A stretch of 64,000 nt of DNA, taken from positions 34,127-98,126 of the forward strand of contig NZ_BSFK01000004.1 of NCBI RefSeq assembly GCF_027922305.1. The letters are read 5' to 3'. The stretch is from Methylopila jiangsuensis. Its GTDB lineage: Bacteria; Pseudomonadota; Alphaproteobacteria; Rhizobiales; Methylopilaceae. The translations under genes and the position numbers were made by a program. Positions 9,997-20,091 of the stretch are shown piece by piece (the stretch's first letter is position 1; every line of letters begins with the position of its first letter). Below the pieces are notes generated by a model that was not told the DNA's origin, did no database searches, and worked only from the letters and a program-made list of their open reading frames with translations.

Positions 9997-10722
9997 ATGA
10001 CCGCGCCCGCCTTCGCGCCCGACGACCTGACCGCCCGCGTGCTGCACCGGGACGGCCTGATGCTGGTGGTGGACAAGCCCGCCGGCGTGCCGGTCCACGC
10101 CGGTCCCAAGGGCGGGCTCAATCTGGAGAGCATGTTCCACGCGCTGCGCTTCGGCCTGCCGCGCGATCCGGCGCTGGCGCACCGGCTCGACAAGGACACC
10201 AGCGGCTGCCTGGTGCTGGGGCGACACCGCAAGGCGCTCGCCCGGCTCGGCAAGCTTTTCGCCAACGGGCGGGTGGGCAAGACCTACTGGGCGGTGACGC
10301 GGGGCGCGCCCGACGCGGACCAGGGCCGCATCGACGCCCCCCTCGCCAAGCGCAGCCCCGATCGGGGCTGGTGGATGGCGGTCGATCCCGCGGGCGCGCC
10401 CTCCGCCACCGAATGGCGGGTGCTGGCGCGGGGCGCGGGCCTCGCCTTCGTGGAGTTCACGCCGCTGACCGGCCGCACGCACCAGATCCGCGTCCACGCC
10501 GCCCATCTCGGCATGCCGCTGCTGGGCGATCCCATCTACGGCGCGGAGCCGGCGGGCGGGGCGCGGCTGCATCTTCACGCCCGGTCCATCCGCGTGCCGA
10601 TGCGGGAGAACCAGCCGCCGGTGCAGGTGACCGCGCCGCCGCCGCCGCACATGGCCGAGACCTTCGCGGCGATGGGCTGGCGCGTGGACGAGGATGAAGC
10701 CGCCCTATATGCCCCCGCCTGA
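9997..10722 (+). CDS. RluA-family RNA pseudouridine synthase
   Basis: A 241-residue synthase of the RluA superfamily. The catalytic motif HRLDKDTSG (about residues 68-76) carries the essential aspartate. The sequence GRTHQIRVHAAHLGMPLLGDPIYG near 165-188 is the conserved C-terminal block. There is no S4 domain, so it is a short form such as RluA or TruC. Whether it modifies rRNA or tRNA cannot be decided here. The gene overlaps the possible longer start of the next gene, suggesting co-transcription. Confidence 0.85.
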   Translation: MTAPAFAPDDLTARVLHRDGLMLVVDKPAGVPVHAGPKGGLNLESMFHALRFGLPRDPALAHRLDKDTSGCLVLGRHRKALARLGKLFANGRVGKTYWAVTRGAPDADQGRIDAPLAKRSPDRGWWMAVDPAGAPSATEWRVLARGAGLAFVEFTPLTGRTHQIRVHAAHLGMPLLGDPIYGAEPAGGARLHLHARSIRVPMRENQPPVQVTAPPPPHMAETFAAMGWRVDEDEAALYAPA

Positions 10723-10762
10723 CGGCGCGCCCGCGCCGGAACAGCCTCACGGACGGACGCCC

Positions 10763-11743
10763 ATGGCCCGCTGCCTCGTGCTGCTCAACCCCCGCGCCGG
10801 AACCCTGAAGGACCTCGCCGCCGCAAGCGGCGGGGAGCCTGCGGAGAAGGTGCGGCAGGCCTTCGCCGCGGCCGGCAAGGACGTGGACGTGCGCATGGCG
10901 CCGCCGCGCGATCTCCGCTCGGTGCTGGACGAACTCGCCCGGAGCGACGACCATGACGAGATCATCGTCGGCGGCGGCGACGGCTCGCTGTCCCGCTCGC
11001 TCGACAAGCTGCTCGCTTCCGGCAAGACCTTCGGCGTGCTGCCCTTCGGCACCATGAACCTGCTGGCGCGGGACCTCGGCGTGCCGCAGGAGATCGACGA
11101 GGCGATCGCGGCGCTCGCCCGCTCGGAGCCGGCGGAGGTGGACCTCGGCTCCATCAACGGCCGGCCGTTCCACTCCATCTCCGGCCTCGGCTTCTTCGCC
11201 CAGATGGCGCGGGCGCGGGAGGCGGCGCGGGGGCTGAAGGGGCTTGGCCGCTACGCCGGCTTCACGGTGGCGGCGCTCCGGGCGTTCTTCCGCTCCGGCC
11301 GCTCCCGCTACCAGCTCGAGATCGACGGCGCGCCGCTGGTGGTGGAGGCCACGGCGGTGCTCGTGACCAACAACCCCTTCGGCGACGGCGCCTGGCGGCG
11401 GCCGCGGCTCGACACGGGCGAGCTTGAGGTGATCGTCGCCCATTCGGGCTCGATGCGCGAGCGCCTCAGGCTCGGCGTGGACGTGGTGGCGGGCGGCTGG
11501 CGCGCCAATCCGCTGATCGAGGTGTTCCGGGCGCGCCGCGTGGAGGTGCGCAAGTCCCGCCGGCCGCGGGTGTGGGTGGCGACCGACGGCGAACTCAGCC
11601 GCGAGCCGACGCCGATCGTCTACGAGATTCGTCCGAAGGCCGCGCGCATGCTGCGTCCGCGGATGTCCGCCGATGCGCTGTCCGCCGCCCCGGCCGCGCT
11701 TGCGCCGGGCGCGGAGACGCGCGTTCCCGAACGGGAGGGCTGA
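10763..11743 (+). CDS. Diacylglycerol-kinase-family lipid kinase
   Basis: A 326-residue protein of the DAGK catalytic family. It begins ARCLVLLNPRAG, has the nucleotide-binding GGGDGSLSRSLDKLL (about residues 72-86) and the glycine-rich FGVLPFGTMNLLARDLG block. TNNPFGDGAWRRPRLDTGELEV-type sequence follows in the second domain. Soluble bacterial members phosphorylate diacylglycerol or related lipids, and some are sphingosine-kinase-like. An in-frame ATG at 10694 overlapping the upstream gene would add 23 residues lying before the domain, so I prefer 10763. Confidence 0.82.
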   Translation: MARCLVLLNPRAGTLKDLAAASGGEPAEKVRQAFAAAGKDVDVRMAPPRDLRSVLDELARSDDHDEIIVGGGDGSLSRSLDKLLASGKTFGVLPFGTMNLLARDLGVPQEIDEAIAALARSEPAEVDLGSINGRPFHSISGLGFFAQMARAREAARGLKGLGRYAGFTVAALRAFFRSGRSRYQLEIDGAPLVVEATAVLVTNNPFGDGAWRRPRLDTGELEVIVAHSGSMRERLRLGVDVVAGGWRANPLIEVFRARRVEVRKSRRPRVWVATDGELSREPTPIVYEIRPKAARMLRPRMSADALSAAPAALAPGAETRVPEREG

Positions 11744-11756
11744 CCGGCGGCGGCGC

Positions 11757-12476
11757 TCAGGCCGCCACCAGCGCGCCTGCGCTCGCCGGCAGGGCGCGGG
11801 GCGTGGTCACCGCGCCGGAATGCAGGAGGCGCAGCACGGAGCGCACGCCGGCGTCGTGGGTCTCTGCGACCTGGCGGATCTCCTCGGCGTCGTCGAGGGT
11901 GGGCGCGAAGCCGAACACGAAGGCGCGCACCCGGATGGTCATCATGGCGTTGTGGAAGGCGTGCATGAGCGTGCGTTCGCCCTCCAGGAGCGGACGCTCC
12001 GCCAGCGACGGCACGCCTTCCTCCGCCCGCCACTGGTCGAGCAGCGCCATCCACACCGGCCAGCTGCGGGCGAGGTTGCGCGCCACGGGCTCGGCGTAGG
12101 AATCAAGCCCGGCGCGGAACAGCAGCCGGGTGGTGGTGGCGGTCATGCGGCCGATCATTCCGGCGTAGACGTCGGCGACCCTGTCGACCATGGGCTGGCC
12201 GGCGGAGGCGGCGAAGGCCTCGAGCGCGCCTTCGCTCCAGTGGGTCCGGAACGCTTCGGCGAACACGGCCTCGATCAGGTCGGTCTTGCTGTCGAAATAG
12301 CGGTAGAGCAACGCCTGGGTGACGCCGATCGAGGCGGCGAGGTCCCGCGTCGGGCCGCTGAAACCGTTGTCCGCGAAGAAGGAGCAGGCCGCGGTCACGA
12401 TCTGGGCGCGGCGTGCGTCGCCGGCGAGGCGCGGGGCGCGCTTGCGGGCGACCGAGGCGAGATGTGTGACGGTCAT
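11757..12476 (-). CDS. TetR/AcrR-family transcriptional regulator
   Basis: A 239-residue regulator. The N-terminal helix-turn-helix lies in residues 22-65 (ARRAQIVTAACSFFADNGF ... TRDLAASIGVTQALLYRYFDSKTDLIEAV), the standard TetR pattern. The C-terminal ligand domain is unassigned. The gene is convergent with the lipid-kinase gene and divergent from sdhC across about 400 bases. No transporter or enzyme gene is obviously its target, so its role is unknown. The ATG at 12474-12476 fits; longer upstream frames are low-quality sequence. Confidence 0.85.
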   Translation of the reverse strand: MTVTHLASVARKRAPRLAGDARRAQIVTAACSFFADNGFSGPTRDLAASIGVTQALLYRYFDSKTDLIEAVFAEAFRTHWSEGALEAFAASAGQPMVDRVADVYAGMIGRMTATTTRLLFRAGLDSYAEPVARNLARSWPVWMALLDQWRAEEGVPSLAERPLLEGERTLMHAFHNAMMTIRVRAFVFGFAPTLDDAEEIRQVAETHDAGVRSVLRLLHSGAVTTPRALPASAGALVAA

Positions 12477-12874
12477 GAACCGATCGCTTTCACGTGTCAC
12501 GCGGAGGAGCCGCGCAATGAGCCTGCGATAACAATGCGCTTTTATTCCCGCCGCGGGACAGACCGGGAAAATCCGTAGCGACGATATGACGCATGAGGCG
12601 GGTGATCGCGGCGCCCGGATAACGGTCGCGTGGGGTGCGATGACGTGCGGTTCACGTCTTGGCGAGCAGGGAAGCCGCTGCGTATTGAGCGAAAGCAGGA
12701 TTTGCGCCATGCTCGCCCGCGACGCCCTGCCGCAGGCGCGGGTCCGTTCCGCTCGAAATGAGGAGCGGGGGCGCTATGACGAAAGTCAGGACGGCGACGC
12801 CCGGTGCGACGTTGCGCTGCAGCGCAGCGTCCGCTAACCCAGCGTGGCGACATTCGAAGAGGTCCAGAAAACCG
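12477..12874. promoter_or_regulatory. Divergent intergenic region, tetR-like gene / sdhC
   Basis: About 400 bases without a convincing gene. It must hold the promoters of the minus-strand TetR-like gene and of sdhCDA. Short reading frames here lack codon bias and recognisable domains. AGAGG at about 12859-12863 serves the sdhC start. I see no clear palindromic TetR operator. Confidence 0.5.
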
Positions 12875-13285
12875 ATGGCGCCACCGAACGCGGGTCCCGC
12901 CAGGCCGCTCTCTCCGCATCTGCAGATCTACAGGCCGATGCTGTCGATGATGATGTCGATCGTGCATCGCATCACCGGCGGCGCGCTTTATTTCGGCACG
13001 GTCCTGCTCGTGATCTGGCTGATCGCCGCCGCGTCGGGGCCGTCCGCCTTCGCAACCGCACAAGCGGTCTACGGCTCGATCCTCGGCCAGCTCGTGCTGT
13101 TCGGCTACACGTGGGCGCTGATCCACCACGCGCTCGGCGGCGTGCGCCACTTCATCTGGGATCTGGGCTACGGCTTCGACCATGACAGCCGTGAGAAGCT
13201 GATCAAGGCCGGGCTGGTCGGCTCGATCGCGCTCACCGTGCTGGTCTGGCTCGTGGCCTACGCCACGCTCGGCGCCGGCGGCTGA
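12875..13285 (+). CDS. sdhC: Succinate dehydrogenase cytochrome b556 subunit SdhC
   Basis: A membrane anchor subunit of complex II, 136 residues. [32 protein letters not shown] near the N-terminus is the SdhC signature; the His in SIVHRITG and the conserved Ser/Arg form the quinone and heme region. Three membrane helices follow. [16 protein letters not shown] carries the second signature and the likely heme-ligand His. It is the first gene of sdhCDA, with 11 bases to sdhD. Confidence 0.93.
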   Translation: MAPPNAGPARPLSPHLQIYRPMLSMMMSIVHRITGGALYFGTVLLVIWLIAAASGPSAFATAQAVYGSILGQLVLFGYTWALIHHALGGVRHFIWDLGYGFDHDSREKLIKAGLVGSIALTVLVWLVAYATLGAGG

Positions 13286-13296
13286 GGGAGACGGCG

Positions 13297-13671
13297 ATGC
13301 GAACTCCCCTCGGACAGGTGCGCGGCCTCGGCGCCGCCCGCTCCGGCACCGGCCATTTCTGGCTGCAGCGCATGACGGCGGTGGCCAACCTCGTGCTGTC
13401 GATCTTCTTCGTCGGCCTGCTGATCTCGCTCGCCGGCGAGAGCCACGCCTCCGTCACCGCGACGCTCGCCCATCCGCTGGTGACGATCGTGATGCTGCTG
13501 TTCGTGCTGTCGGCGACCGTCCACATGCGTCTCGGCATGCAGGTCATCATCGAGGACTACGTCCACCACGAAGCGCTCAAGATCGCCGCGCTGATGCTGA
13601 ACACCTTCTTCACGATCGTGATCGGCCTGTCGGCGACGTTCGCGCTTCTCAAGATCAGTTTCGGAGTCTGA
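13297..13671 (+). CDS. sdhD: Succinate dehydrogenase hydrophobic anchor SdhD
   Basis: A 124-residue membrane protein with three helices. It starts [34 protein letters not shown], the typical alphaproteobacterial SdhD opening (LGSAKSGTxHFWxQRxTAVA). [15 protein letters not shown] near residue 75-88 carries the heme-ligand region. It pairs with SdhC to bind ubiquinone and anchor SdhAB. The stop is 5 bases before sdhA. Confidence 0.93.
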   Translation: MRTPLGQVRGLGAARSGTGHFWLQRMTAVANLVLSIFFVGLLISLAGESHASVTATLAHPLVTIVMLLFVLSATVHMRLGMQVIIEDYVHHEALKIAALMLNTFFTIVIGLSATFALLKISFGV

Positions 13672-13676
13672 ACGCC

Positions 13677-15512
13677 ATGGCCGAGGGCGCCAAGTCCAAC
13701 GGAGCCGCGCCGGGCGTGAACGGTCGCGCCTATCCCTTCACCGACCACACCTTCGACGTTGTGGTGGTGGGTGCGGGCGGCGCGGGGCTGCGCGCCGTGG
13801 TCGGCTGCTCCGAGGCTGGCCTCAAGACCGCCTGCATCACCAAGGTGTTTCCCACCCGCAGCCACACCGTGGCGGCGCAGGGCGGCATTTCGGCGTCGCT
13901 CGGCAACATGGGCGAGGACGACTGGCGCTTCCACATGTACGACACCGTCAAGGGCTCCGACTGGCTCGGCGACCAGGACGCGATCGAGTATCTGGTGCGC
14001 AACGCCCCGGCCGCCGTCTACGAGCTGGAGCACTGGGGCGTGCCGTTCTCCCGCACGGAGGAGGGCAAGATCTACCAGCGGCCCTTCGGCGGCATGACCA
14101 CCCACTACGGCAAGGGCACCGCCCAGCGCACCTGCGCCGCCGCCGACCGCACCGGCCACGCCATCCTGCACACGCTCTATGGCGCGGCGCTGAAGGCCAA
14201 GGCCGAGTTCTTCATCGAGTACTTCGCCATCGACCTGATGATGGACGAGGAGGGGGCCTGCGTCGGCGTCGTGGCGCTGAAGATGGACGACGGCACCCTG
14301 CACCGTTTCCGCGCCCACAAGACCATCCTCGCCACCGGCGGCTATGGCCGCGCCTATTTCTCCGCGACCAGCGCCCACACCTGCACCGGCGACGGCAACG
14401 CCATGGTGCTCCGCGCCGGCCTGCCGCTGCAGGACATGGAGTTCGTGCAGTTCCACCCCACCGGCATCTACGGCGCCGGCTGCCTGATCACGGAGGGCGC
14501 CCGCGGCGAAGGCGGCTACCTCACCAATTCCGAGGGCGAGCGCTTCATGGAGCGCTACGCGCCTTCCGCCAAGGACCTCGCCTCCCGCGACGTGGTGTCC
14601 CGCTCCATGACGGTGGAGATCCGCGAGGGGCGGGGCGTGGGCCGCAACAAGGACCACATCTTCCTGCACCTCGACCATCTGGACCCGAAGATCCTGCACG
14701 AGCGCCTGCCGGGCATCTCGGAAAGCGCCAAGGTGTTCGCGGGCGTGGACGTGACCCGGGAGCCGATCCCGGTGCTGCCGACCGTGCACTACAACATGGG
14801 CGGCATCCCCACGAACTTCCACGGCGAGGTGCTGACCAAGAAGGACGGCGATCCGGACACGGTGGTGCGCGGGCTGATGGCGCTGGGCGAGGCGGCCTGC
14901 GTGTCGGTCCACGGCGCCAACCGGCTCGGCTCGAACTCTCTGATCGATCTGGTGGTGTTCGGCCGCGCCGCGGCGGTGCGCTGCGCCGAGACCATGGAGC
15001 CGAACGCGCCCCATCGGGAGCTGCCCAAGGGCGCGTCCGATCTGGCGGTCGCCCGGCTCGACCGGGCCCGCAACGCCTCCGGCGGCACGCCCACCGCCGA
15101 GCTGCGGCTCTCGATGCAGAAGGTGATGCAGTCCAACTGCGCCGTGTTCCGCACCGGCGAGGTGCTGGAGGAGGGCAAGGGCCTGATCCATCAGGTCTGG
15201 GCCGGCGCCGACGACGTGCGCGTCACCGACCGGTCGCTGGTGTGGAACTCCGACCTGATCGAGACGCTGGAGTTTGAGAACCTGATCGCCCAGGCGGTGG
15301 TCACCATGGACAGCGCCGTCAACCGGCAGGAGAGCCGCGGCGCCCACGCCCGCGAGGACTTCCCCGACCGCGACGACAAGACGTGGATGAAGCACACCCT
15401 GTCCTGGGCGGATGCGGAGGCGCGCACGGTCGCGATCGATTACCGGCCGGTGCACACCTACACGCTGACCAATGACATCCAGTACATCGAGCCCAAGGCG
15501 CGCGTGTACTGA
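13677..15512 (+). CDS. sdhA: Succinate dehydrogenase flavoprotein subunit SdhA
   Basis: The 611-residue FAD subunit oxidises succinate to fumarate. The N-terminal dinucleotide fold [13 protein letters not shown] is near residues 24-36. The segment [17 protein letters not shown] supplies the histidine for covalent FAD attachment. The active-site block [22 protein letters not shown] is near 260-280, and the C-terminal [23 protein letters not shown] is diagnostic. Full length. The expected partner sdhB does not follow directly: two glycan genes intervene. Confidence 0.97.
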   Translation: MAEGAKSNGAAPGVNGRAYPFTDHTFDVVVVGAGGAGLRAVVGCSEAGLKTACITKVFPTRSHTVAAQGGISASLGNMGEDDWRFHMYDTVKGSDWLGDQDAIEYLVRNAPAAVYELEHWGVPFSRTEEGKIYQRPFGGMTTHYGKGTAQRTCAAADRTGHAILHTLYGAALKAKAEFFIEYFAIDLMMDEEGACVGVVALKMDDGTLHRFRAHKTILATGGYGRAYFSATSAHTCTGDGNAMVLRAGLPLQDMEFVQFHPTGIYGAGCLITEGARGEGGYLTNSEGERFMERYAPSAKDLASRDVVSRSMTVEIREGRGVGRNKDHIFLHLDHLDPKILHERLPGISESAKVFAGVDVTREPIPVLPTVHYNMGGIPTNFHGEVLTKKDGDPDTVVRGLMALGEAACVSVHGANRLGSNSLIDLVVFGRAAAVRCAETMEPNAPHRELPKGASDLAVARLDRARNASGGTPTAELRLSMQKVMQSNCAVFRTGEVLEEGKGLIHQVWAGADDVRVTDRSLVWNSDLIETLEFENLIAQAVVTMDSAVNRQESRGAHAREDFPDRDDKTWMKHTLSWADAEARTVAIDYRPVHTYTLTNDIQYIEPKARVY

Positions 15513-15531
15513 ACGCGGGCGCCGGCGGGCT

Positions 15532-16590
15532 TCAGTCCGCCTGCGCCAGCCGGGCCCGAAACGCCCCGTTCGCGAACAGGGCGTCGAGCAGCGGTTCGGA
15601 CCAGCAGGCGGTGAGAGGACGAAACCACTCTTGAACATCCCGCGCCACATCGACCCCGTGGAGTTCGCCCGGAGCGACGCGCCTGAGCCGGCGCGCCGCC
15701 TCCTGGCGCGCGAGATAGGCGGCGTGGCGGGGCTCCGGAGCGGCGCGCCCGGGCCCGAGCGCGTAGACCGGGCGTCCCGCGGCGATGGCGTCGGCGATCA
15801 TGGAGCGGCTGTCCGCGGTGCAAAACGCCACGCCCGCCCGCCCGAGCCAGTCGCCGACCACCGGACGCGGCGCCTCCGCGTGCCACACGGCCTCCGCCAG
15901 CGTCGGGGAGCCTGCGAGCGCGGCCTTCAGCCGCGCCTCGCCGCGTGCGCCGGTGCGCCGCGAGGTGCTGAGCAGCAGGCGGGCGCCGGACCGCGCCGCG
16001 AGCCGGTCGAGGCCGTGGGCGATGCGGCCCCAGTCGTCGTCCGTATAGCCGTAACCTTCCGTGTCGCCGCCGATCAGCGCGCACCACAGCCCTTCGTCGA
16101 CCGCCGCGCCCATGCCGGCGCGCAGGACCGGCGTCGGGGCGATGGGCAGGCGCACATGCGGCGCGCCGTCCGGCGCCGCCTCGTCCTCGGACAGGATCAG
16201 CAGGTCGAACATGCGCGCCGGCAGATGGATCGGCGCGCCGATGTGGATCGCGAAGGCGCCCTGACGGCGCAGCAGCGCGCCGGCGAATTCGGAGCGGCCG
16301 AGCGCGGTGACGGCCACGTCCGGGCTCATGTCCTCCGTGGTTCCGGCGAACAGCGCGCGGGCGAGCGCGTCGGCGCCGAGGGCGCCGGGATCGAGCCGGC
16401 CGCGACGCAGCGCCTGGGCGGCGAGCGGCCGGGCGAGGCTGCGGCGCAGCCGGAGCGGCGCGGTCTCGACGGTCGCGGGCGTCCGCGCGGAGATGGCCGT
16501 GGCCACGCCGAAGCACTGGTTGGTGACGCCCGGGAGCCGCGCATCGATCGCCCATATGCGCAGCGCGCGGCTCTCGTCATGCGCGCTCAT
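15532..16590 (-). CDS. ELM1/GtrOC1-family putative glycosyltransferase-like protein
   Basis: A 352-residue protein matching the DUF1022/ELM1 family: [20 protein letters not shown] at the start, a central PTPVLRAG and [23 protein letters not shown] block, [10 protein letters not shown], and [22 protein letters not shown] near the end. This layout (GGDTxGY, STSRRTG, DSxSMixEA) is that of GT-B-like proteins annotated as mitochondrial fission ELM1 in plants and as putative glycosyltransferases in bacteria. The biochemical role is not established. It is transcribed against sdhA and sdhB and lies between them, with its start 26 bases from the divergent pyruvyl-transferase gene. Confidence 0.8.
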   Translation of the reverse strand: MSAHDESRALRIWAIDARLPGVTNQCFGVATAISARTPATVETAPLRLRRSLARPLAAQALRRGRLDPGALGADALARALFAGTTEDMSPDVAVTALGRSEFAGALLRRQGAFAIHIGAPIHLPARMFDLLILSEDEAAPDGAPHVRLPIAPTPVLRAGMGAAVDEGLWCALIGGDTEGYGYTDDDWGRIAHGLDRLAARSGARLLLSTSRRTGARGEARLKAALAGSPTLAEAVWHAEAPRPVVGDWLGRAGVAFCTADSRSMIADAIAAGRPVYALGPGRAAPEPRHAAYLARQEAARRLRRVAPGELHGVDVARDVQEWFRPLTACWSEPLLDALFANGAFRARLAQAD

Positions 16591-16616
16591 GAGATCGCTC
16601 CTGCGGAGGGCGCGCG

Positions 16617-17831
16617 ATGAGCGGAGCGCTCTCCCTTCCTCGCCCGCGGGGCGCGGTGGCGATCGTGTTCGCCAATCTGAAGGGCAATCTGGGGGATTTC
16701 GCGATCCTTCATGCCATGCTGGCGGAGGCGGGGCGGGCGTTTCCGGGGCGGGCGCTCCATGTCTACTCGCATCCGCTGCACGGTGTCGACGACGCCCGCA
16801 TGACGGCGTTCCGCGCGCAAGCGCCGGCGTTCGACTATCGCGGCCCGACGCACAGCGCGCCGCTTGGCCGCTTCCGCACGCTGGCGCTGAAACTCCGGCT
16901 CACGCCCGTCAGTCTCGGAGGGGCGATCCGCAAACGCGCCGCGTCCTGGACCGGCCGCTTCGCCGGTTTCGGATCATACGAGGCCGTGCTGTTCGCCGGC
17001 GGCGAGCAGTGGGGCGGCCGGGATCTCGGCGGCGCGATGTTCGCGACGCTGGGCGCGGTCCGCCGGCAGGGGGCCGTGGCGGCCGCGTTTCCATTCTCGG
17101 TCAAGCCCAGCCTGCTGCGGCTGCATTCGCCGTCCGGGCTGAAGCGCCTGTTCGCCGCGTTGTCGCGCCCGCTCGTCACCCGCGACGAGGCCTCGGCCGA
17201 TCTGCTGCGCGGCGCGGGCGTGCCGGCGGAGAAGGGCGCCGACAGCGTCTTCGGGCTGTCGGCGGAGGCCGCGGCCATACCCCTCGCGCGCGACCGCGAT
17301 CCGGAGCGCGTCCTCATCGCCGCGACCGGCGACGCGGACCACGTTCTCGGGGCGGCCGAGCGGCTCATGTCGGACGGTCTGCGCGTGGAGGCGCTGACCA
17401 CCTGCGCCGAGGAGGACGCCGCCACGCTCGCGGCCCTCAGCGACCGGCTGGGCGTCGTCGGCCGCGCGCCGCTGACCTGGCAGGAGACGGTGGCGGAGTT
17501 CAAGGCCAGCCGGCTGGTGGTCACCAACCGGCTGCACGGCGTGATCCTCGGCGTGCTGGCGGAGGCGACGCTGCTGCCGGTCGCCAACCGCACCAAGGTG
17601 CGCTCCTTCGTGGAGGACGCGGCGCTCGAGCGCCATGCGGACGATCTCGCCGCGATCGACGGCGCGCTGGCGCAGGCGGCGCTCGCCGGCCGCGACGACA
17701 TTCTGGCGCGCATGCGCGCCCATCACGACCGCAGCCTCGGCCTGCGGCGCAGCCCGCTCGCGCCCGCCCCGGCGCGCGCGGTTCCCGAACCTGTTTCGTC
17801 CGGCGGAGAACAGCCACAATGGTCGAGCTGA
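16617..17831 (+). CDS. Polysaccharide pyruvyl transferase family protein
   Basis: A 404-residue protein. It starts with [20 protein letters not shown] (the N-GD-AI opening of the family), has FAGGEQWGG near residue 125, and ends with the signature [19 protein letters not shown] near 298-316. Members transfer pyruvate from phosphoenolpyruvate to sugars, or act on related glycan substrates. GGAGG precedes the ATG. Its last 13 bases overlap the sdhB start, so sdhB is probably translated from the same message. Confidence 0.78.
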   Translation: MSGALSLPRPRGAVAIVFANLKGNLGDFAILHAMLAEAGRAFPGRALHVYSHPLHGVDDARMTAFRAQAPAFDYRGPTHSAPLGRFRTLALKLRLTPVSLGGAIRKRAASWTGRFAGFGSYEAVLFAGGEQWGGRDLGGAMFATLGAVRRQGAVAAAFPFSVKPSLLRLHSPSGLKRLFAALSRPLVTRDEASADLLRGAGVPAEKGADSVFGLSAEAAAIPLARDRDPERVLIAATGDADHVLGAAERLMSDGLRVEALTTCAEEDAATLAALSDRLGVVGRAPLTWQETVAEFKASRLVVTNRLHGVILGVLAEATLLPVANRTKVRSFVEDAALERHADDLAAIDGALAQAALAGRDDILARMRAHHDRSLGLRRSPLAPAPARAVPEPVSSGGEQPQWSS

Positions 17832-18604
17832 GCCTTCCCAAGAATTCGCGCGTCACGGAAGGGCGCACCTGGCCGAAGCCGGCGGGGGCGAAGACGCTCA
17901 CCGAGTTCCGGGTCTACCGCTGGAACGGCGACGACGGGCTGAACCCGCACATCGACACCTATTACGTCGACCGCGACGACTGCGGGCCGATGGTCCTGGA
18001 CGGGCTGATCTACATCAAGTCCAAGATCGACTCGACGCTGACCTTCCGCCGCTCCTGCCGCGAAGGCATCTGCGGCTCCTGCGCCATGAACATCGACGGC
18101 ACCAACACGCTCGCCTGCACCAGAGGCATGGACGAGTGCGCCTCCGGCGGCACGGTGAAGATCTACCCGCTGCCGCACATGCCGGTGGTGAAGGATCTGG
18201 TGCCGGACCTCACCCGCTTCTACGCCCAGCACGCCTCGGTGGAGCCGTGGCTCAAGACCGACACCCGCGCGCCGGGCACGGAATGGCGCCAGAGCCGCGA
18301 GGACCGCGAGAAGCTGGACGGGCTCTACGAGTGCATCCTCTGCGCCTGCTGCTCCACCTCCTGCCCGAGCTACTGGTGGAACGGCGACCGCTATCTCGGC
18401 CCCGCCGCGCTGCTGCAGGCCTACCGCTGGCTGATCGACAGCCGCGACGAGCGCACGGGCGAGCGGCTGGACGGGCTGGAGGACCCGTTCAAGCTCTACC
18501 GCTGCCACACCATCATGAACTGCGCCAAGGCCTGCCCCAAGGGCCTCAATCCGGCCAAGGCCATCGCCGCCATCAAGGGCATGATGGTCGAACGGCAGTT
18601 CTGA
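17819..18604 (+). CDS. sdhB: Succinate dehydrogenase iron-sulfur subunit SdhB
   Basis: The 261-residue iron-sulfur subunit carries electrons from SdhA FAD to quinone. The plant-type [2Fe-2S] ligands are in CREGICGSC (about residues 81-89) plus a later Cys. The [4Fe-4S] motif is [12 protein letters not shown] (about 173-184), and [14 protein letters not shown] (about 231-244) completes the 3Fe and 4Fe sites. Full length. The ATG lies within the last codons of the pyruvyl-transferase gene (13-base overlap), so this subunit is separated from sdhCDA by about 2.3 kb and coupled to a glycan gene. Confidence 0.96.
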   Translation: MVELSLPKNSRVTEGRTWPKPAGAKTLTEFRVYRWNGDDGLNPHIDTYYVDRDDCGPMVLDGLIYIKSKIDSTLTFRRSCREGICGSCAMNIDGTNTLACTRGMDECASGGTVKIYPLPHMPVVKDLVPDLTRFYAQHASVEPWLKTDTRAPGTEWRQSREDREKLDGLYECILCACCSTSCPSYWWNGDRYLGPAALLQAYRWLIDSRDERTGERLDGLEDPFKLYRCHTIMNCAKACPKGLNPAKAIAAIKGMMVERQF

Positions 18605-18708
18605 CAGCCCGGCGTCTGCCGCATTTTTGTGCGTGCCCGCCGGTCGACGGCGGGTCGCGGCCGGCCCACGTGATGCTCCTGCGGGACGTCACGTCAAGGG
18701 AGGCCGAT

Positions 18709-18882
18709 ATGAACGACACCATCGAACAGACGCGCGCCTGGAGCGTCGAGAACGTTCAGGACTTGCAGAATCTCGCCCGCGAGAAGGTGCCGGCGAGCGT
18801 GATCGCGCTGCGCCTGCGCCGCTCGCAGCAGGACGTGCGCGCCAAGGCGACCGAACTCGGGCTGTCTCTGCCGGCGGAATAG
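18709..18882 (+). CDS. Small HTH-like protein of unknown function (57 aa)
   Basis: A short gene with a very good Shine-Dalgarno (AAGGGAGG, about 7 bases before the ATG). The product MNDTIEQTRAWSVENVQD... contains VPASVIALRLRRSQQDVRAKATELGLSLP, which reads like a GcrA/sigma-region-4-type helix-turn-helix found in many tiny alphaproteobacterial proteins. Codon use matches the neighbours. Function unknown; it could be a small DNA-binding regulator. It follows sdhB by about 100 bases. Confidence 0.7.
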   Translation: MNDTIEQTRAWSVENVQDLQNLAREKVPASVIALRLRRSQQDVRAKATELGLSLPAE

Positions 18883-19005
18883 GCGGCAAGGCCGACGGCG
18901 ATCGCGCTTGCGCGCCGCAGGGCGCCGCTGCGCGGTCTGCTGGTCCGATTGGCGCAGGACGGTTCGCTCGGATGGCGGGAAGCCTCGGCCGGGCGACCCG
19001 CCATG

Positions 19006-19048
19006 AAAAAGGCCGCGCCTCTCCCGGGGAACGAGAAGAGACGCGGCC
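19006..19048 (-). terminator. Rho-independent terminator of porin gene 1
   Basis: Read on the minus strand, the stem GGCCGCG-x-CTCT pairs with AGAG-x-CGCGGCC (arms 19011-19022 and 19037-19048, one internal mismatch) and is followed by TTTTT (19010-19006). It is 28 bases beyond the porin stop codon. Confidence 0.85.
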
Positions 19049-19075
19049 TGCAACCCGGCGGGGGGCGCCGGGGTG

Positions 19076-19882
19076 TTACTTCAGCTTGCTGAGCGAGGTG
19101 TCGAACGACAGGCTGGCCAGGAAGCGCGCGCCGCAGGAGCTGCGCTGTCCGATGAACTGAGCGCATTCGCTCCTGGACAGGCCGCTGTCGGTGTAGCGCA
19201 GGTCGAGCGTCATCGCCTTGTAGGTGAGGCCGCCGCCCACGTTCCAGAACGTGTACTCGGGCGCGAAGTTGTCCGAGATCCACTGCTTGCCGATTTCGCC
19301 CGACACATAGGCGCCGAGGACCGGGAACTGCGGCAGCGAGGCCAGGGCGTATTTGCCGAACAGCGAGGCGTGGGTGCCGTCGACATCCTTCACGCCGATG
19401 AACTTGCCGGTCCAGAACAGGTTGGCGCCGATGGTGAACTCGTCGGTGAGGGCGTATTTGGCGATGCCGTACACCTTGTAGAAGTCGAGCTCGCGGACGC
19501 CGCTGTCTTCGCCGGAGTAATCGATCCAGACATAGCCCACGTCCAGCGACAGCCGGTCGAAGGTGTGGCGGACGCCGCCGTAGATGTCGATTTCGGCGCT
19601 CGGATTGGTGCCGTCGAAGTCGACGTTCGACGCCCAGACGCCCGCATAGACCCAGTCGAACGCCGAAAGCTCGGCGTAGCCCTGGATCGCCGGGTCGCCC
19701 TTGGTCTGGCTGACGCTGCGCAGGTTGTATTCGCTCGCGAGCTTGACGCCGAAGGCGATGTCGATCGGCAGGATCGGCTCGGCGGTCATGGGCGTGGCGA
19801 GGTCGGCCGCTGCGGCGGGCGCTGCGGCGAAGCCGGCGGCCGCAATCATCAGCGCGCCGCATGCGTGTTTCAGGTAGGACAT
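19076..19882 (-). CDS. TorF-family putative outer-membrane porin (copy 1)
   Basis: A 268-residue outer-membrane beta-barrel protein. A Sec signal peptide (hydrophobic ACGALMIAAAGFAAAPAAAA, residues 7-26) precedes alternating amphipathic strands. The segment FGVKLASEYNLRSVSQTKGDPAIQGYAELSAFDWVYAGVWASNV is the TorF pattern (S.Y.fRG.sqt...pavqg). It ends with an aromatic-poor but strand-like FLASLSFDTSLSKLK. It is a clear paralogue of the protein at 58753-59571, the two bracketing the amide/urea cluster. By analogy with FmdC, a porin-like protein of the Methylophilus amide cluster, it may admit urea or amides. The ATG at 19880-19882 begins the signal peptide. Confidence 0.8.
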   Translation of the reverse strand: MSYLKHACGALMIAAAGFAAAPAAAADLATPMTAEPILPIDIAFGVKLASEYNLRSVSQTKGDPAIQGYAELSAFDWVYAGVWASNVDFDGTNPSAEIDIYGGVRHTFDRLSLDVGYVWIDYSGEDSGVRELDFYKVYGIAKYALTDEFTIGANLFWTGKFIGVKDVDGTHASLFGKYALASLPQFPVLGAYVSGEIGKQWISDNFAPEYTFWNVGGGLTYKAMTLDLRYTDSGLSRSECAQFIGQRSSCGARFLASLSFDTSLSKLK

Positions 19883-19929
19883 TTCGATCAACCCCGTCAA
19901 AACAACTAGACGACTGATACTTTCTGACT

Positions 19930-19946
19930 CTAGCAATATCATCTAG
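19930..19946 (-). promoter_or_regulatory. Copy A of a 17-bp CTAGATG-N6-CTAG motif, upstream of porin 1
   Basis: Minus-strand reading CTAGATGATATTGCTAG, 48-64 bases upstream of the porin start. The surrounding 60 bases are AT-rich in an otherwise GC-rich genome and hold another CTAG. The same spaced motif occurs at 25413-25429 and 30682-30698. Probable operator or activator site; the binding protein is not known. Confidence 0.5.
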
Positions 19947-20091
19947 CTTAATTTTTGTCGTTTAGATCGAAGCAGAGCGCCTGTGACATTTATGCTGCAA
20001 CGCAATAATCTTGGATAGAAGTTCGACGACGGCGCCCTTATGAGGCGCAGCCCACAGCATGTGGGGGCCGTGAGCCGCCGAACATCTCCGG

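Noticed and set aside
13557..15650. Long minus-strand open frame opposite sdhA
   Set aside because: It mirrors sdhA codons and lacks any recognisable domain or start signal.
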